From DATLED01 sp963750255 (lineage in GTDB: Bacteria > Actinomycetota > Acidimicrobiia > Acidimicrobiales > CADCTF01): a stretch of DNA of 64,000 nucleotides. The stretch covers positions 558,001 through 622,000 of the forward strand of contig CAVVPZ010000008.1 in assembly GCA_963750255.1 (NCBI GenBank). Reading direction: 5' to 3'. The notes under the pieces were generated by a model, which saw nothing but the letters and a program-made list of their open reading frames with translations, was not told the origin of the DNA and did no database searches. Positions 8,520-18,138 of the stretch are shown piece after piece. The first letter of the stretch is position 1; the number at the start of each line of letters is the position of its first letter. A program made the position numbers and the translations under genes.

Positions 8520-9451
8520 GGGATAGGGGTGATCGGGCGGCGATCGGGGTGGTCGTCGAGGTGGTGCGCTCCGATGGCTTGGCTTGCCGTTCGAGGGTGG
8601 CCTCGAGGGTGTCGGGATCGGTCGGATCGGTGTCGGTGAAGGGCTTGGCGTTCACCGCGACAGTCCCGACGTGGTGCCGTTGGTCGCGACCGACGGGTGA
8701 CGAACATCGCCGGTTCGGCCGCCGCGAGCTCTTCGGCGCGAACACCGGCGGCCGGGAAGCGCTGGTCAGCACGGGCATGCGCCGCAGCCAACAGCACGTT
8801 CGTAGGGCCCGACGATCGGGAGCCAGCACCGCTCGAGGTAGGCGTCGTCGAGTGAGCACCCGGCTGGGCGGACGGTCCGGATGGGCGACAGGCAAGATGA
8901 TCAGGGTTGGGGGTCGTTGCATGCGGCGCTAGGCCCAACCGGGAATGCGTACCGCACACACCAACCCGAGTGATGACGCCGGGACCTGCCGCAGGTCCGG
9001 CACAGGTCGTTCCTGGGTTCGCAGCTCGGCGTTCCCGGATCGGTTCCCGGAGTGGCTCCACGTAGGCGTCGATCCGTTCCCGGGTCGGCTCCCGGGAGCA
9101 GTTGGCGCCCTCGGTCATCCCTCAGGCCTCATCCCGGTCATCGTGGCCGTTCCCGGGTCGGGTCCCGGGTCGCGTCGTCGTTCCCGTCTCGGTTCTCGGG
9201 ACGGTGTCCGGTGGCCGCCGCCGTTGCCGTTTTAGTCCCGGACCGGTTCCCGGTCGGCGTTGTCGTTCTCACTTCGGTTCCCGGGTCGGTTCCCGGCCGG
9301 GCAGACGGGGCCGAGCGCGGCGTGCCCTGACCTGGGAGTACGGCGATCCGGGAACGGATCCGGGATTCCCGGATGGCACGCTTCCCCCCGCCCGCCTTCG
9401 CTGCCCTAGGACGCGGCATCCAGCTCCTCCCGGGAGCCCAGGCGCCGACCG
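8520..9451. other. Long gene-poor stretch with degenerate GTTCCCGG repeats
   Basis: No credible gene. From about 9000 to 9360 the plus strand repeats a GGTTCCCGGGTCGG-like unit many times at irregular spacing of roughly 12-25 bases, with variants such as GATCGGTTCCCGG and CGGGTCCCGGGTCGCG. Read on the minus strand it gives PTRER/PIRER-like low-complexity peptide, but the frame is not kept, so coding is doubtful. The stretch lies between the possible relaxase remnant and the phosphotransferase and probably belongs to the decayed mobile element. Confidence 0.5.
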
Positions 9452-10477
9452 TTAGAGCCGGTCGAGTAGTCCCGACTCGCCGCGCTCTTCGAGTAGCCGT
9501 AGCCAACCCAGGGGAAGATCGGGGGTGAGACCAAATCGCATCTGGTCGGAGTGTTGGCACCTCGCGCCGTACGCACACAGGTAAAGGTTCGCAGCGTCGA
9601 GGACCTCCCGCTCGTGACGGTCGAAGGCGCTTCCGCGGGCCGATTCGTAGTCCTTGACGAATGCCGCCATGTCCTCGACGCCGGGCAGCGATGCGGGGCC
9701 GATCCGCCAGTCGGTCGAGAAGCCCCCCGCGGCCTGGCCCACGATCACTGCCTCCGGTGCTCGTGAGAGGGAGTCGAAGTCGTAGATGGCCGTCACCTCA
9801 CTACCGTCGAAACCGAGGTTCTCCACTCGCCAGTCGAGGTGCCCGGTCAGTTCGGCCCCCGGGGAGCGGAGCCGGCGACGGGCCGAGGCGCCGAGTTCGT
9901 CGATCCATTCGGCGCCAGCGGCGGTTCCTGCGAAGTCAAAACGAATGTCATGCGGTTCTCCCCATAGATCGTCTGGATCGCGAGAGATCGCCGTCGCTCG
10001 GCCGATCTGCTCGACGTCCTCGACGTTCGCCGCGACCTGAACGAAGTCGTTGAGGTGGCGCGCGATTGACCTGCGAACGGCGGGGTCGCGGCCGTCTGCC
10101 CGGCCGGCCGGGCGGTACTCCTCGATGGTGGCGATGCCGCTGTCGAGTTCGGTCGGCCCGAGGAGGGGACGGGGGGCCGGCAGTCCCTCGTCGGCGAGGT
10201 GTCGTTGCACGCGATGGATCGCTTCGAGCCTTGGTATCGACACGTTGTGTCGATGCACCTTGAGCACGCCGGAAGAACCGTCGACGAGTCGGAACCCGAC
10301 CACGATGCCGACGCCGACGCTGTAGAAGAGGGCCTCATCGACCTTCCCGAGCACCTCGCCGAGAAATGAACGGATCCGGGCAGCGACCGCAGTGGGGGAG
10401 TCGAGGACGAAGACGGCGCGTTCGAGGTGTCGAGACCAGTCGGGCGCCGCGGCGATCAGGGTCTCGAGGTCAGGCAC
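9452..10477 (-). CDS. Phosphotransferase (APH/kinase-like fold)
   Basis: 341 residues of the protein-kinase-like aminoglycoside/choline phosphotransferase superfamily. The catalytic loop is HLDWRVENLGF (H-x-D-x4-N) and the metal-binding Asp follows in AIYDFDSL. An N-lobe lysine probably sits in GVLKVHRHN. Such proteins phosphorylate small alcohols or sugars; resistance is not implied. The gene ends 3' to the repeat field and is followed upstream by the thioesterase on the same strand with 24 bases between them. Complete and undamaged. Confidence 0.75.
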   Translation of the reverse strand: MPDLETLIAAAPDWSRHLERAVFVLDSPTAVAARIRSFLGEVLGKVDEALFYSVGVGIVVGFRLVDGSSGVLKVHRHNVSIPRLEAIHRVQRHLADEGLPAPRPLLGPTELDSGIATIEEYRPAGRADGRDPAVRRSIARHLNDFVQVAANVEDVEQIGRATAISRDPDDLWGEPHDIRFDFAGTAAGAEWIDELGASARRRLRSPGAELTGHLDWRVENLGFDGSEVTAIYDFDSLSRAPEAVIVGQAAGGFSTDWRIGPASLPGVEDMAAFVKDYESARGSAFDRHEREVLDAANLYLCAYGARCQHSDQMRFGLTPDLPLGWLRLLEERGESGLLDRL

Positions 10478-10501
10478 CCGGCGGTTCGCAGACGACGTAG
10501 G

Positions 10502-11333
10502 TCACTCTGCGCCGTCGCGTTCGGTTGGAAGCCGCCAGTCCCAGTTGTTCATGACCATGGACTGGCTGCCGGTGGCGGCGAGCTCGCCGCCGGCGAAGAT
10601 GCGTGCGGTGCCGTAGCCGAAGCCGCCTTCGATGCCCTCGGGGCGGACCTCGAGAAGGAGCCACTCGTGGTCGTCGATGGACGCCAGTCGATGGATGCGA
10701 AGCACGTTGTCGATGCTGAGGCCACCCATCGGAGATCCCAACGCTCGTCCGACGCCATAGGTGATGTAGTCGGCGAGGACGGCGACCTTGAGTAACGGGT
10801 CAGCCGTTGCTTGCGTTGCGCGAACCCACCACGCCGCCCACGGCCCGACGGAGTCCAGCCCGCTGCCGGCGAGACGCCACTGGAACCTCTCCGCCCACGT
10901 ACCGACGTGCACCGGGTGGTCGAAGGGCGCTGAGGCGTCGAAGGACTCGACCGTTGGTGGTGAGACCCACGTGCCGCCGCTCTCGTGGTCGGGGCGGTCA
11001 CCCGCGGCCACCCGCACCGTGAACGACTCGCGTTCTGCGCTGCGTCCGACGACCTCGGCATGGGTCATCGTTCGTCCCGAGGAAATTGTTCGGGCCTCGA
11101 GCTCGACCGTTGATCCGAGCTTGGCCAGCGCGCCGAAATGCGCCGACGCCCACAGAATGGGCTGCGGGGCCTTTTGTTGGACGATGGCCGAGCGCGGCAG
11201 CGGTCGCACACCCGCCGAAGAGCGCCGACGCACCAGAAATGACGCCCTCGCCGACGGGCAGTGCCCATCGTTCGCCGTCCCCGTCACCCGTCAGACCTAG
11301 CCAGTCAAAAGCCGTCGAGGCCCCAATCCCCAT
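10502..11333 (-). CDS. Acyl-CoA thioesterase II-like double-hotdog protein (frameshifted)
   Basis: ATG at 11333 opens with STAFDWLGLTGDGDGERWAL and SGASALFGGCATAAAL, the first hotdog of a TesB-type thioesterase. After a +1 shift near 11175-11195 the next frame continues AIVQQKAPQPILWASAHF, LEARTISSGRTMTHAEV and the second hotdog (FQWRLAGSGLD, LADYITYGVG, WLLLEVRPEGIEGGFGYG) to 10502. The combined length of about 275 residues is right for the family. It would hydrolyse acyl-CoA thioesters. The N-terminal 60 residues of the uninterrupted downstream frame do not fit the family and are not real. Confidence 0.75.
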
Positions 11334-11410
11334 CGGCGGAACCTACCGCCCCTCATCCACGGATCGCCTGGCGCCTCCTCCCGAAGGCCGTGATCGTTGC
11401 GAGGCGACTT

Positions 11411-13059
11411 TTACCCGGGCTGTCCGTGGACAACGCGGCCAAGGTATTCGGCTGCTTTCCTGTCGGCCGACCGGCGGCCCTTCGCATAGTGCTTGGTCAG
11501 GACCTGTGGTCCGTGGCCCTGTCGCTGCGCCACCATGCTGATGTTGAAGCCTGCGTCCAAGAGCTCGCTCGACGTGAATTTCCGTAGGGCGAGGATCGAC
11601 CCGTCGAAGTCAAGGCCGGCGCCCCGCACGCCGGCCGCCTCTCGCCGCTGCGCCGCCGCGATTGCCATGGCAGCCCAGCGCTCGCTCCTCCCGAGCTGGA
11701 CACCGATCTCTCGATACGACAAGCCGCCCTTCGGAGCCGGACCCGTCCGGCCTGAAGGACGCGCGCGACGGAAGGATGCTGAAACAGCCGAAGCGCCTCG
11801 TCCTCCCGAGCGATCGTCTCCGGCCGCTTGTCCTCGATGCCGAGGTGTTCCTTGAGGATGGCGACCCGTTTGGTCACATAGTCGGGCGACATCGGCTCGG
11901 AGCAGTCGAGCGCCAAGCTGAAGACGAACGGATCGGGATCGAGCGGGATCGTTGCCTGCAATGCGAGTTCATCGCGATCGTCGCAGAGGCGCTGTAGCAG
12001 GGCCATCGTCTCGTCGTCGACGTAGAAACTGCGCTCCTTGCGCGTCTTCGTCCCCTTCACACGCTTGCCATCGATGGCTGAGTCAACCGTGATACGCCGC
12101 TGCCGCCAGTCGAGGCGCGAGCGTCGGATCCCGACGAGCTCGCCGCGGCGCATGCCGCTGGTCGCTCCCAGGACGAGCAGGGGAGCGACCTCCGGGATGA
12201 CCGCCACGGCCTCGGCGAGGAGCACCGACAGCTCAGAGACCTCCGGCGGCGTGCGCTCCCTCGACACGTACTGGCTCGTCGGCAGCTGGAACCCCGCCAT
12301 GGGGTCGCGAGCTGTCATGCCGCGGTCCTTCGCCCACCGGAAGAAGGGCGCATACAAGCTGCGGGCTTGGTTCATCCGAGAGCTGCTGAGTCCAGCGCGA
12401 CGCATGGCGCCGAAGAGTCGGTCGATCGAGGCCTTGTCAACGTCGCGGACGCGCTGGTGGCCGATCCCGGCGGTGAACCACTTGCGGTGAAGCGCCCGAT
12501 AGTCGCGGATCGTCTTGCCTTCGCGACCCTTCTCGCCAGCGAGGTGCTCCTCGAGGAAGGTCTCGACTGCCTCGTCGACGCTCATTTGGCTGTACTCGCG
12601 GTGGACAAGGCCCTCTTGTTGGTCGACCTCCTCCACGAACGCTGCGAGGTCCTTCGTCGCACGAGTCTGTCCATTGGCGTAGACGGTTCGATGGACGCGG
12701 CGGGTGGTGCCGTCGGCGAAGCGAGTGGTCGCGGACAGCTTCCAGACATTGGGTCGGACTTCGCGCATCGAGCCGCCGCCCTTGCGGTTGCGAACGACTC
12801 GTGTTGGTGCAACACCATCGAGCCGGAGATGCTCGGGGCGAACGCACGCCGGTTCGTCAGGACACGTGAGGACACGGCTTCCAGCCGCCGGAACTCCGTG
12901 AGCAAGCTCCCATGCGACCCGGTGGGCCGTGACGTTCTTTCCGTCGACCTTCAACCGACCGGTGCCACGGACGGCGTCTATCGCGCCGGTCCAGAGGTGG
13001 TGGGCGCCGGACCTGTCGATGCTCCGCTCGAAGCGGCTCGCCAGGCTCTCTCTCGACAT
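11411..13059 (-). CDS. Tyrosine recombinase/integrase with N-terminal HNH-like domain (frameshifted)
   Basis: Residues 1-90 resemble a phage HNH_3 domain (WTGAIDAVRGTGRL, VTAHRVAWELAHGVP, CPDEPACVRPEHLRL) although the first catalytic histidine position looks replaced (VLTC). Next come an AP2/arm-type DNA-binding part (REVRPNVWKLSATTRF), a SAM-like core-binding domain, and the catalytic domain with ATSGMRRGELVGI (first Arg), a lysine in TKTRKERSF, and after a -1 shift near 11740 QGHGPQVLTKHYAKG with the nucleophile Tyr. It faces away from tRNA-Lys and tRNA-His, the likely attachment region. About 550 residues in all. Confidence 0.85.
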
Positions 13060-13164
13060 CTGCGGTCCTCCATCAGCGGGGCCTCCGTCTCGACGGAGGG
13101 ATTGGCTGGAAGGACGGCAGGGACAAACGCGGAGCCGACGACCGCTCGCCGAAGTGTATCCAGC

Positions 13165-13212
13165 GGTGCATCAAGCGGTGCATCAAGCGGTGCATCAAGC
13201 GGTGCATCGCGC
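13165..13212. repeat. Four 12-bp tandem iterons upstream of the integrase
   Basis: GGTGCATCAAGC is repeated at 13165, 13177 and 13189, with a fourth copy at 13201 ending TCGCGC. An inverted copy, CTTGATGCACC, lies at 13234-13244. They sit between the integrase start and the 3' end of tRNA-Lys, where arm-type integrase sites or an excisionase-controlled promoter would be expected. Confidence 0.75.
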
Positions 13213-13299
13213 CCGTGGACGCGATTGCGGGTCCTTGATGCACCGTTCGAGAAGGGTCCGCGGTAGGCGAAATGCGCCCTGACCTGGGACTCTTTGAAG

Positions 13300-13371
13300 T
13301 GCGCCCCCTGGGATTCGAACCCAGAACCTGCGGATTAAGAGTCCGTTGCTCTGCCATTGAGCTAGAGGCGC
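13300..13371 (-). tRNA. tRNA-Lys (CTT)
   Basis: Cloverleaf readable on the minus strand: acceptor 5' GCGCCTC pairs with GGGGCGC, anticodon loop CTCTTAA gives CTT, T-arm GGTTCGAATCC. CCA is not encoded. Its 3' end faces the integrase, so it is the likely insertion target. Confidence 0.92.
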
Positions 13372-13407
13372 GTGTGGTGAGGGGTGGCAGCTTACGTGAA
13401 GCGTGAG

Positions 13408-13482
13408 GGTGGCTAAGGGGACTCGAACCCCCGACCTCCTGGACCACAACCAGGCGCTCTAACCGTCTGAGCTATAGCCACC
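13408..13482 (-). tRNA. tRNA-His (GTG)
   Basis: Minus strand: extra G(-1) before GTGGCTA pairing with TAGCCAC and a C discriminator, as expected for tRNA-His. Anticodon loop TTGTGGT gives GTG. It lies 36 bases from tRNA-Lys on the same strand and is probably co-transcribed. Confidence 0.92.
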
Positions 13483-13513
13483 AAGCGGCCGTCCATTGTG
13501 GCACGCCGAGCGC

Positions 13514-14722
13514 CTAGGACAGGAAGCGCCACCGGGTGAACAGCGAGATCATCCACAACAGGAGCCCGCCCTCGACGACGAGGAGCGTTCCCGTCAGGGT
13601 CGTGGCCAGACCCTTCCCGACGCGTATCGGGTCGATCCGCCGGGCGAGCAGGTCAGCGCCTGCCGCGAAGGCCGGGAACCCGGTGAGAACGAATCGGCCC
13701 ATGCCCTGGAAGTCGCGGGCGGCTACGAACGCGATCCCGACTGTCGCGAGCAGGTAGGTGCCGTAGCCCCACCCGAACCGGCGAACCACGGCGGGTACGA
13801 GCCCGAGTGCGAGCAGTGAGTAGATGCCTTGGACGATCAGCCAGAAGGTCACGAGGTTCAGCCCGTATGAGCCCAAGAGTCGGAAGAAGTGGAGCTTTGC
13901 CACGGTCTCGACGTTGACCACCCGTTCCCAGCCGGGGGCGCTGTTGACTTCGACGAAGGCGATCGGATGGCCGAACCGGACCCACAACAAGGCCATGAAC
14001 CCGAGCAGACCGAGTATCGACAGGAGGACGCCGGCGTCGCGTGGTCGAAGGCCGGTGGCGGCCGGCCGTTCGCCGTCGCCGGTGAGTGCAGGTGGCCGTC
14101 GGGCGAAGAACACCCCCCGGATCTCCAACGTACGCACGGCCAACCCCAGGAACACGGCGATCCCGACTGGCCTCCCCGCCGTCGCTGCTGCACCCACGAT
14201 TCCGGCGAGGACGGGGCGGTCCTTCTCGAGCAGCACGAAGGCGCCTAGGGCGCAGGCGACGAAGAAGGCCTCGGAGTAGATGACGCCGAAGAAGTAGAAG
14301 GCGAACGGGTACGTCAACAGCACGGCGACGGCGAGTCGGGCGGTCCGCGTCCCGAGGAAGGCTTCGACCCATCGGTGGAACATGACGGTGAGGCCGAGTC
14401 CGCTGGCCACCGTCACCACGATCCCGGCGAGCGCGAGGTGGCCGCCGAGCACAGTTCCGACGACCCTCATCGCGCCGGGATAAGCCGGAAAGAAGGCGAC
14501 GGACGACTGCCGCCCGGGGCCGTCGAAGAAGTAGCCGTCGGCCGCGATCGAGTGGTACCACCCGCTGTCGAACCTCGAGAGGTGCGAGAGCCAACCCGGT
14601 ACCTCGAACCCGATGGGGATCGCCGGCACGTCGAGCAATGCCAGGGTAAGGCGGGCATCGACGAAGGCGACGACGACCCAGAAGGCGAAGCATGCGGCGG
14701 CGAACTTGGTCCCGCTGCGCAT
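13514..14722 (-). CDS. GT-C type mannosyltransferase-like membrane protein (PIG-V-like)
   Basis: 402 residues with about ten hydrophobic segments (for example FAAACFAFWVVVAF, LALAGIVVTVASGLG, YLLATVGIAFVA and VVEGGLLLWMISLF). The first extracytoplasmic loop carries RFDSGWYHSIAADGY, the acidic motif of the PIG-V/GT-C mannosyltransferase group, which uses polyprenyl-phosphate sugars outside the membrane. Ten bases separate its start from the stop of the UvrD-like gene, so they may share a transcript. Precise acceptor unknown; a role in cell-envelope glycan or protein mannosylation is likely. Confidence 0.75.
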   Translation of the reverse strand: MRSGTKFAAACFAFWVVVAFVDARLTLALLDVPAIPIGFEVPGWLSHLSRFDSGWYHSIAADGYFFDGPGRQSSVAFFPAYPGAMRVVGTVLGGHLALAGIVVTVASGLGLTVMFHRWVEAFLGTRTARLAVAVLLTYPFAFYFFGVIYSEAFFVACALGAFVLLEKDRPVLAGIVGAAATAGRPVGIAVFLGLAVRTLEIRGVFFARRPPALTGDGERPAATGLRPRDAGVLLSILGLLGFMALLWVRFGHPIAFVEVNSAPGWERVVNVETVAKLHFFRLLGSYGLNLVTFWLIVQGIYSLLALGLVPAVVRRFGWGYGTYLLATVGIAFVAARDFQGMGRFVLTGFPAFAAGADLLARRIDPIRVGKGLATTLTGTLLVVEGGLLLWMISLFTRWRFLS

Positions 14723-14731
14723 CGACGGAGA

Positions 14732-16799
14732 CTAGGTGCCGGTCTCTCCCAACAGCGTGCCGAGAAAGGCCCCGACCGGATCCAGCGCCACGACCTTCGT
14801 CGCTGACGCGGGGCCAGGCTCGGGGCCGATGCCACCGGTGGCGACCGAGCGATCGAAGGTGTGGCGAGCGGCAGTCAGGAATCGGCTGGCCTGGCCGTAC
14901 GTGTGCGCGTCGTCGAGACCCTGGCGACGATGGAAGTACCGCTGCGGATAGGTCAGGTAGAGCGCATCACGGGCCCTCGTCATGGCGACATAGAGCAGTC
15001 GTCGCTCCTCGTCGAGACCTTCGGGCTCGCCGAGCGCCATGTCGGACGGGATGTTGCCGTCGGAGGCGTGGATCAGGTGGACGACCTTCCACTCGCCGCC
15101 CTTGGCCGAGTGGATGGTCGACAGCACCAGCCAGTCGTCGTCAAGATGCGGCGGTCCGGCGAGATCACTGGTCGATGACGGCGGGTCGAGCGTGAGTTCG
15201 GAGAGGAAACGGCCGCGATCGGGGAAGGCGCCGGCCAGCGCCGCCAACTCATCGAGGTCAGCCCGACGAGCTTGGGCACCGTCGTATCTGCGGTCGATGA
15301 TCGGGCCGAGGAACCGGGCTAGCCGCTCGACTTGGACGGCGGGCGGCGGGTCGTGATCGGCGCTTCGGCAGTCGGCCAGTGCCTCGCGCAGGGCGAGCAC
15401 GTCATCGATGGCCGCCTCAGGCAGGTGGAGGCGGCCGGGCTCGAGGAACTGGACGAGCGGATCGAGCGGACGCGCGTCGCCGTCGAGGTCGCGGTTCATG
15501 TCGTCGAGCAGGCGGCGGGTGGTGGCGGGCCCGATCCCTTCCACCAGACCGAGCACCCGGTGCCAGGCCAACTCGTCGCGCGGGTTGTCGAGGATGCGCA
15601 GCAGCGCCAGCGTGTCCTTGACGTGCGCCGCCTCCAAGAACTTGAGCCCGCCGAACTTGACGAAAGGAATGTTGCGTCGGGCGAGTTCGAGCTCGATAGC
15701 GGCGGCGTGGTGGCCGGTGCGGAAGAGCACAGCTTGGTCGTGGAGGGCGACGCCGCGCTCGCGGTGTTCGAGCACTCGGTCGCACACAAGGTCGGCCTGG
15801 GCCGTCTCGTCGTGGCAGGCGGTGATTTCGGGCCGATGGGCCCCGGGCCGAGCCGACCACAATTGTTTGGCGAACCCCTTTTCGGCGGCGGCGATCACGG
15901 CGTTGGCGGACGCAAGAATGGGCGAGGTCGACCGATAGTTCTGATCGAGGGTGACAACCGTGGCTCCGGGAAAGTGCTGCGGAAAGGCGAGCATGTGTTC
16001 AGGGGACGCGGCCCGGAAGCCGTAGATGGCCTGGGCGTCGTCTCCCACGGCACACACGTTGCCCCGCCGGCCACACAGCGCCCGCAGGATGTCGGCCTGC
16101 ACCGCGTTGGTGTCTTGGTATTCGTCGACGAGCACGGCGTCGAACTGCTCATCGAGCAGCAGCGGGCCGACCTCGGCCGACTGTGCCAGCGCTCGCCAGT
16201 AGAGCAACAGGTCGTCGTAGTCGAGGACGCCGGCTGACCGTTTGCGGTCGGTGTAGGCGCCGAACAGGAGTCGTAGATCGTCGGCCTCATGCCGGCACCA
16301 CGGGTACCACCGGTCGAGCACTTCCTGGAGCGGGACCTGCGCGTTGACCATGCGGGAGTAGACCGAGGTCAACGTCTCCTTGCGGGGGAAACGGCGATTG
16401 CGGTCGCCGAGGCCGAGGTCGTGGCGGAGCACGCCGAGCAATTCGCCGGTGTCGGCCGAGTCGAGGATCGTGAACGCAGGATCGAGACCGACGGCAGTGC
16501 CGTGCTGGCGCAGGATGCGATTGGCCACGGCGTGGAAGGTGCCGCCGGCGACGCGCGAGGCGCGCTGGTCGCCCGTGAGTCTCGAGCGCGCGTTGGAGCA
16601 TTTCGCGAGCCGCCCGGCGCGAGAACGTCAGCAACAAGATGCGCTCTGGCGCGGAGCCGTCGGCCACGAGGCGAGCGACGCGGGTGGCGAGCGTGCGGGT
16701 CTTGCCGCTCCCGGCGCCGGCGACGACGAGCAACGGGCCGTCGTCGTGCAACACGGCCTGCCGCTGCTGAGGGTTGAGGTCATCGAGCCATGCGAACAC
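14732..16799 (-). CDS. UvrD/Rep-family DNA helicase (frameshifted)
   Basis: SF1A helicase of about 690 residues. N-terminal part from 16799: LNPQQRQAV (Q motif) and GAGSGKTRTL (Walker A). After a +1 shift in a CG-alternating tract near 16555-16595 the next frame reads RVAGGTFHAVANR and carries VDEYQDTN (motif II), GDDAQAIYGFR (III), QNYRST (IV), STIHSAKGGEW (V) and RRLLYVAMTRARD (VI). All helicase motifs are present, so the shift is probably a sequence error. It unwinds DNA 3'-5' in repair or recombination. Slightly shorter than PcrA and lacking its C-terminal Tudor-like end. Confidence 0.88.
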
Positions 16800-16832
16800 G
16801 TGTTCGAGCGTACCTGAGCCAGACTCTGCAGT

Positions 16833-17369
16833 GTGAGTACCGGATACGTCTGTCCTGAATGTGGTCTCGAGTACGACACCATCTCCCCGCCGGATGCCGC
16901 GGTCGCCATTCGCTCGTTCCCCCGCCGCTACCGGGCTGCTCTCGCTGGCGCGCTCGAGGACGAGAGCGACGAGGGTCTCATTCGCCGACGACCCGACGCG
17001 ACGACGTGGTCAGCTCTCGAATACTCCGCGCACGTGGCCGATCTGTTCGAGCTCTTCTCGAGCGTCGTTCGCCGAATGTACGACGAGAGCGACCCCACGA
17101 TCGAGTTCTGGGATGTCGACGAGCGGGCACGCACCGAGGCCTACAACGATGCCGATCCTCGCGCCGTCCTCGATCGCCTCGATGCCGCCGCGACGCAACT
17201 CGTGGCCGAGATCGACCGAGTCGACGCCGATGGCTGGCATCGCACGGGAGAGTTCCCGTTCGGTCAGCGCGACCTGCTCCAGATGGTGCGCAACGCGGTG
17301 CACGAGGGTTCGCACCACCTCCGCGACCTCAGCGCCGTCCTCGACCGGGCCAGAGCGGCTGGGTCGTGA
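16833..17369 (+). CDS. DinB-family protein with N-terminal zinc ribbon
   Basis: GTG start. CPECGLEY at residues 7-14 looks like half of a zinc ribbon. The rest is a four-helix DinB/YfiT bundle: SALEYSAHVADLFELF holds the first histidine and REFPFGQ-like plus MVRNAVHEGSHHLRDL the C-terminal metal histidines. Members act as thiol-dependent transferases or hydrolases using metal, but the substrate here is unknown. It overlaps the following enoyl-CoA hydratase by four bases (GTGA), so they are coupled. Confidence 0.75.
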   Translation: MSTGYVCPECGLEYDTISPPDAAVAIRSFPRRYRAALAGALEDESDEGLIRRRPDATTWSALEYSAHVADLFELFSSVVRRMYDESDPTIEFWDVDERARTEAYNDADPRAVLDRLDAAATQLVAEIDRVDADGWHRTGEFPFGQRDLLQMVRNAVHEGSHHLRDLSAVLDRARAAGS

Positions 17370-18136
17370 CCGCCTACGGCGACGTCGATGTCTCCGTCGA
17401 CGCCGCGACATTCGTGGCCACCGTCGAGTTGCGGCGTCCACCCAACAATTTCTTCGACGTCGCGCTGATCCGGTCGCTCGCCGAGGCCTACGCCGACCTC
17501 GACGCCGACCGCGCCTGTCGCGCCATCGTCCTTTGTGCCGAGGGGCGCCACTTCTGCGCCGGAGCCGATTTCACCGGCCGTTCGTCGGGCTCCACCGACA
17601 CCGGCGACCTCTACGCCGAGGCGGCCCGGCTGATCGGGGCGACAACGCCCGTCGTCGCCGCCGTGCAAGGAGCGGCGATTGGCGGCGGACTGGGGCTGGC
17701 GTGCGCAGCCGACTTCCGCGTCGGGTCCGACGCCACTCGGATGTCAGCCAACTTCTCGCGGCTCGGCTTCCACCACGGGTTCGGACTCACGGTCACGTTG
17801 CCGGCCATCGTCGGTGGCCAAGCCGCCAATGAGTTGCTGTTGACCGGGAGGCGCATCGATGGGCGCGCCGCCCACAGCATCGGATTGCTCGATCGCTTGG
17901 TGGCCGGCGGTGAAGAGCGGGTGGCGGCGATCGCGTTGGCGGCCGAGATCGCCGAGGCCGCACCGCTCGCCGTCTCGTCGATCCGCTCCACGATGCGGTT
18001 GGGCCTCGTCGAGCGGTTCCGCGACGCGACCGTCCGCGAAGACGCCGAGCAGGCGCGGCTGCGAGTCACCGACGACTTCCGCGAGGGCATACGAGCCACG
18101 GCCGAGCGACGGCCGCCTCGCTTCGAAGGCCGCTAG
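17366..18136 (+). CDS. Enoyl-CoA hydratase/isomerase family protein
   Basis: 256 residues of the crotonase fold. GRHFCAGADF is the first oxyanion-hole loop and GAAIGGGLGLACAADFRV the second with the CoA-binding glycines. The usual first catalytic glutamate position appears replaced (SRLGFHHGFGLTVTLP, where family members often have GL.PG.G.T..L), so the exact reaction is uncertain: hydration of enoyl-CoA or a related crotonase reaction. The acyl-CoA dehydrogenase converges on it three bases away on the other strand. Confidence 0.85.
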   Translation: MTAYGDVDVSVDAATFVATVELRRPPNNFFDVALIRSLAEAYADLDADRACRAIVLCAEGRHFCAGADFTGRSSGSTDTGDLYAEAARLIGATTPVVAAVQGAAIGGGLGLACAADFRVGSDATRMSANFSRLGFHHGFGLTVTLPAIVGGQAANELLLTGRRIDGRAAHSIGLLDRLVAGGEERVAAIALAAEIAEAAPLAVSSIRSTMRLGLVERFRDATVREDAEQARLRVTDDFREGIRATAERRPPRFEGR

Positions 18137-18138
18137 AC

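Noticed and set aside
13165..13212. CRISPR array
   Set aside because: The 12-bp units are directly abutting without spacers, and no cas gene is present anywhere in the window.
9324..13289. 14-bp identity GCCCTGACCTGGGA at 9324-9337 and 13276-13289 as att sites
   Set aside because: The match is short, its flanks do not agree and it does not include the tRNA-Lys 3' end; too weak to call attachment sites.
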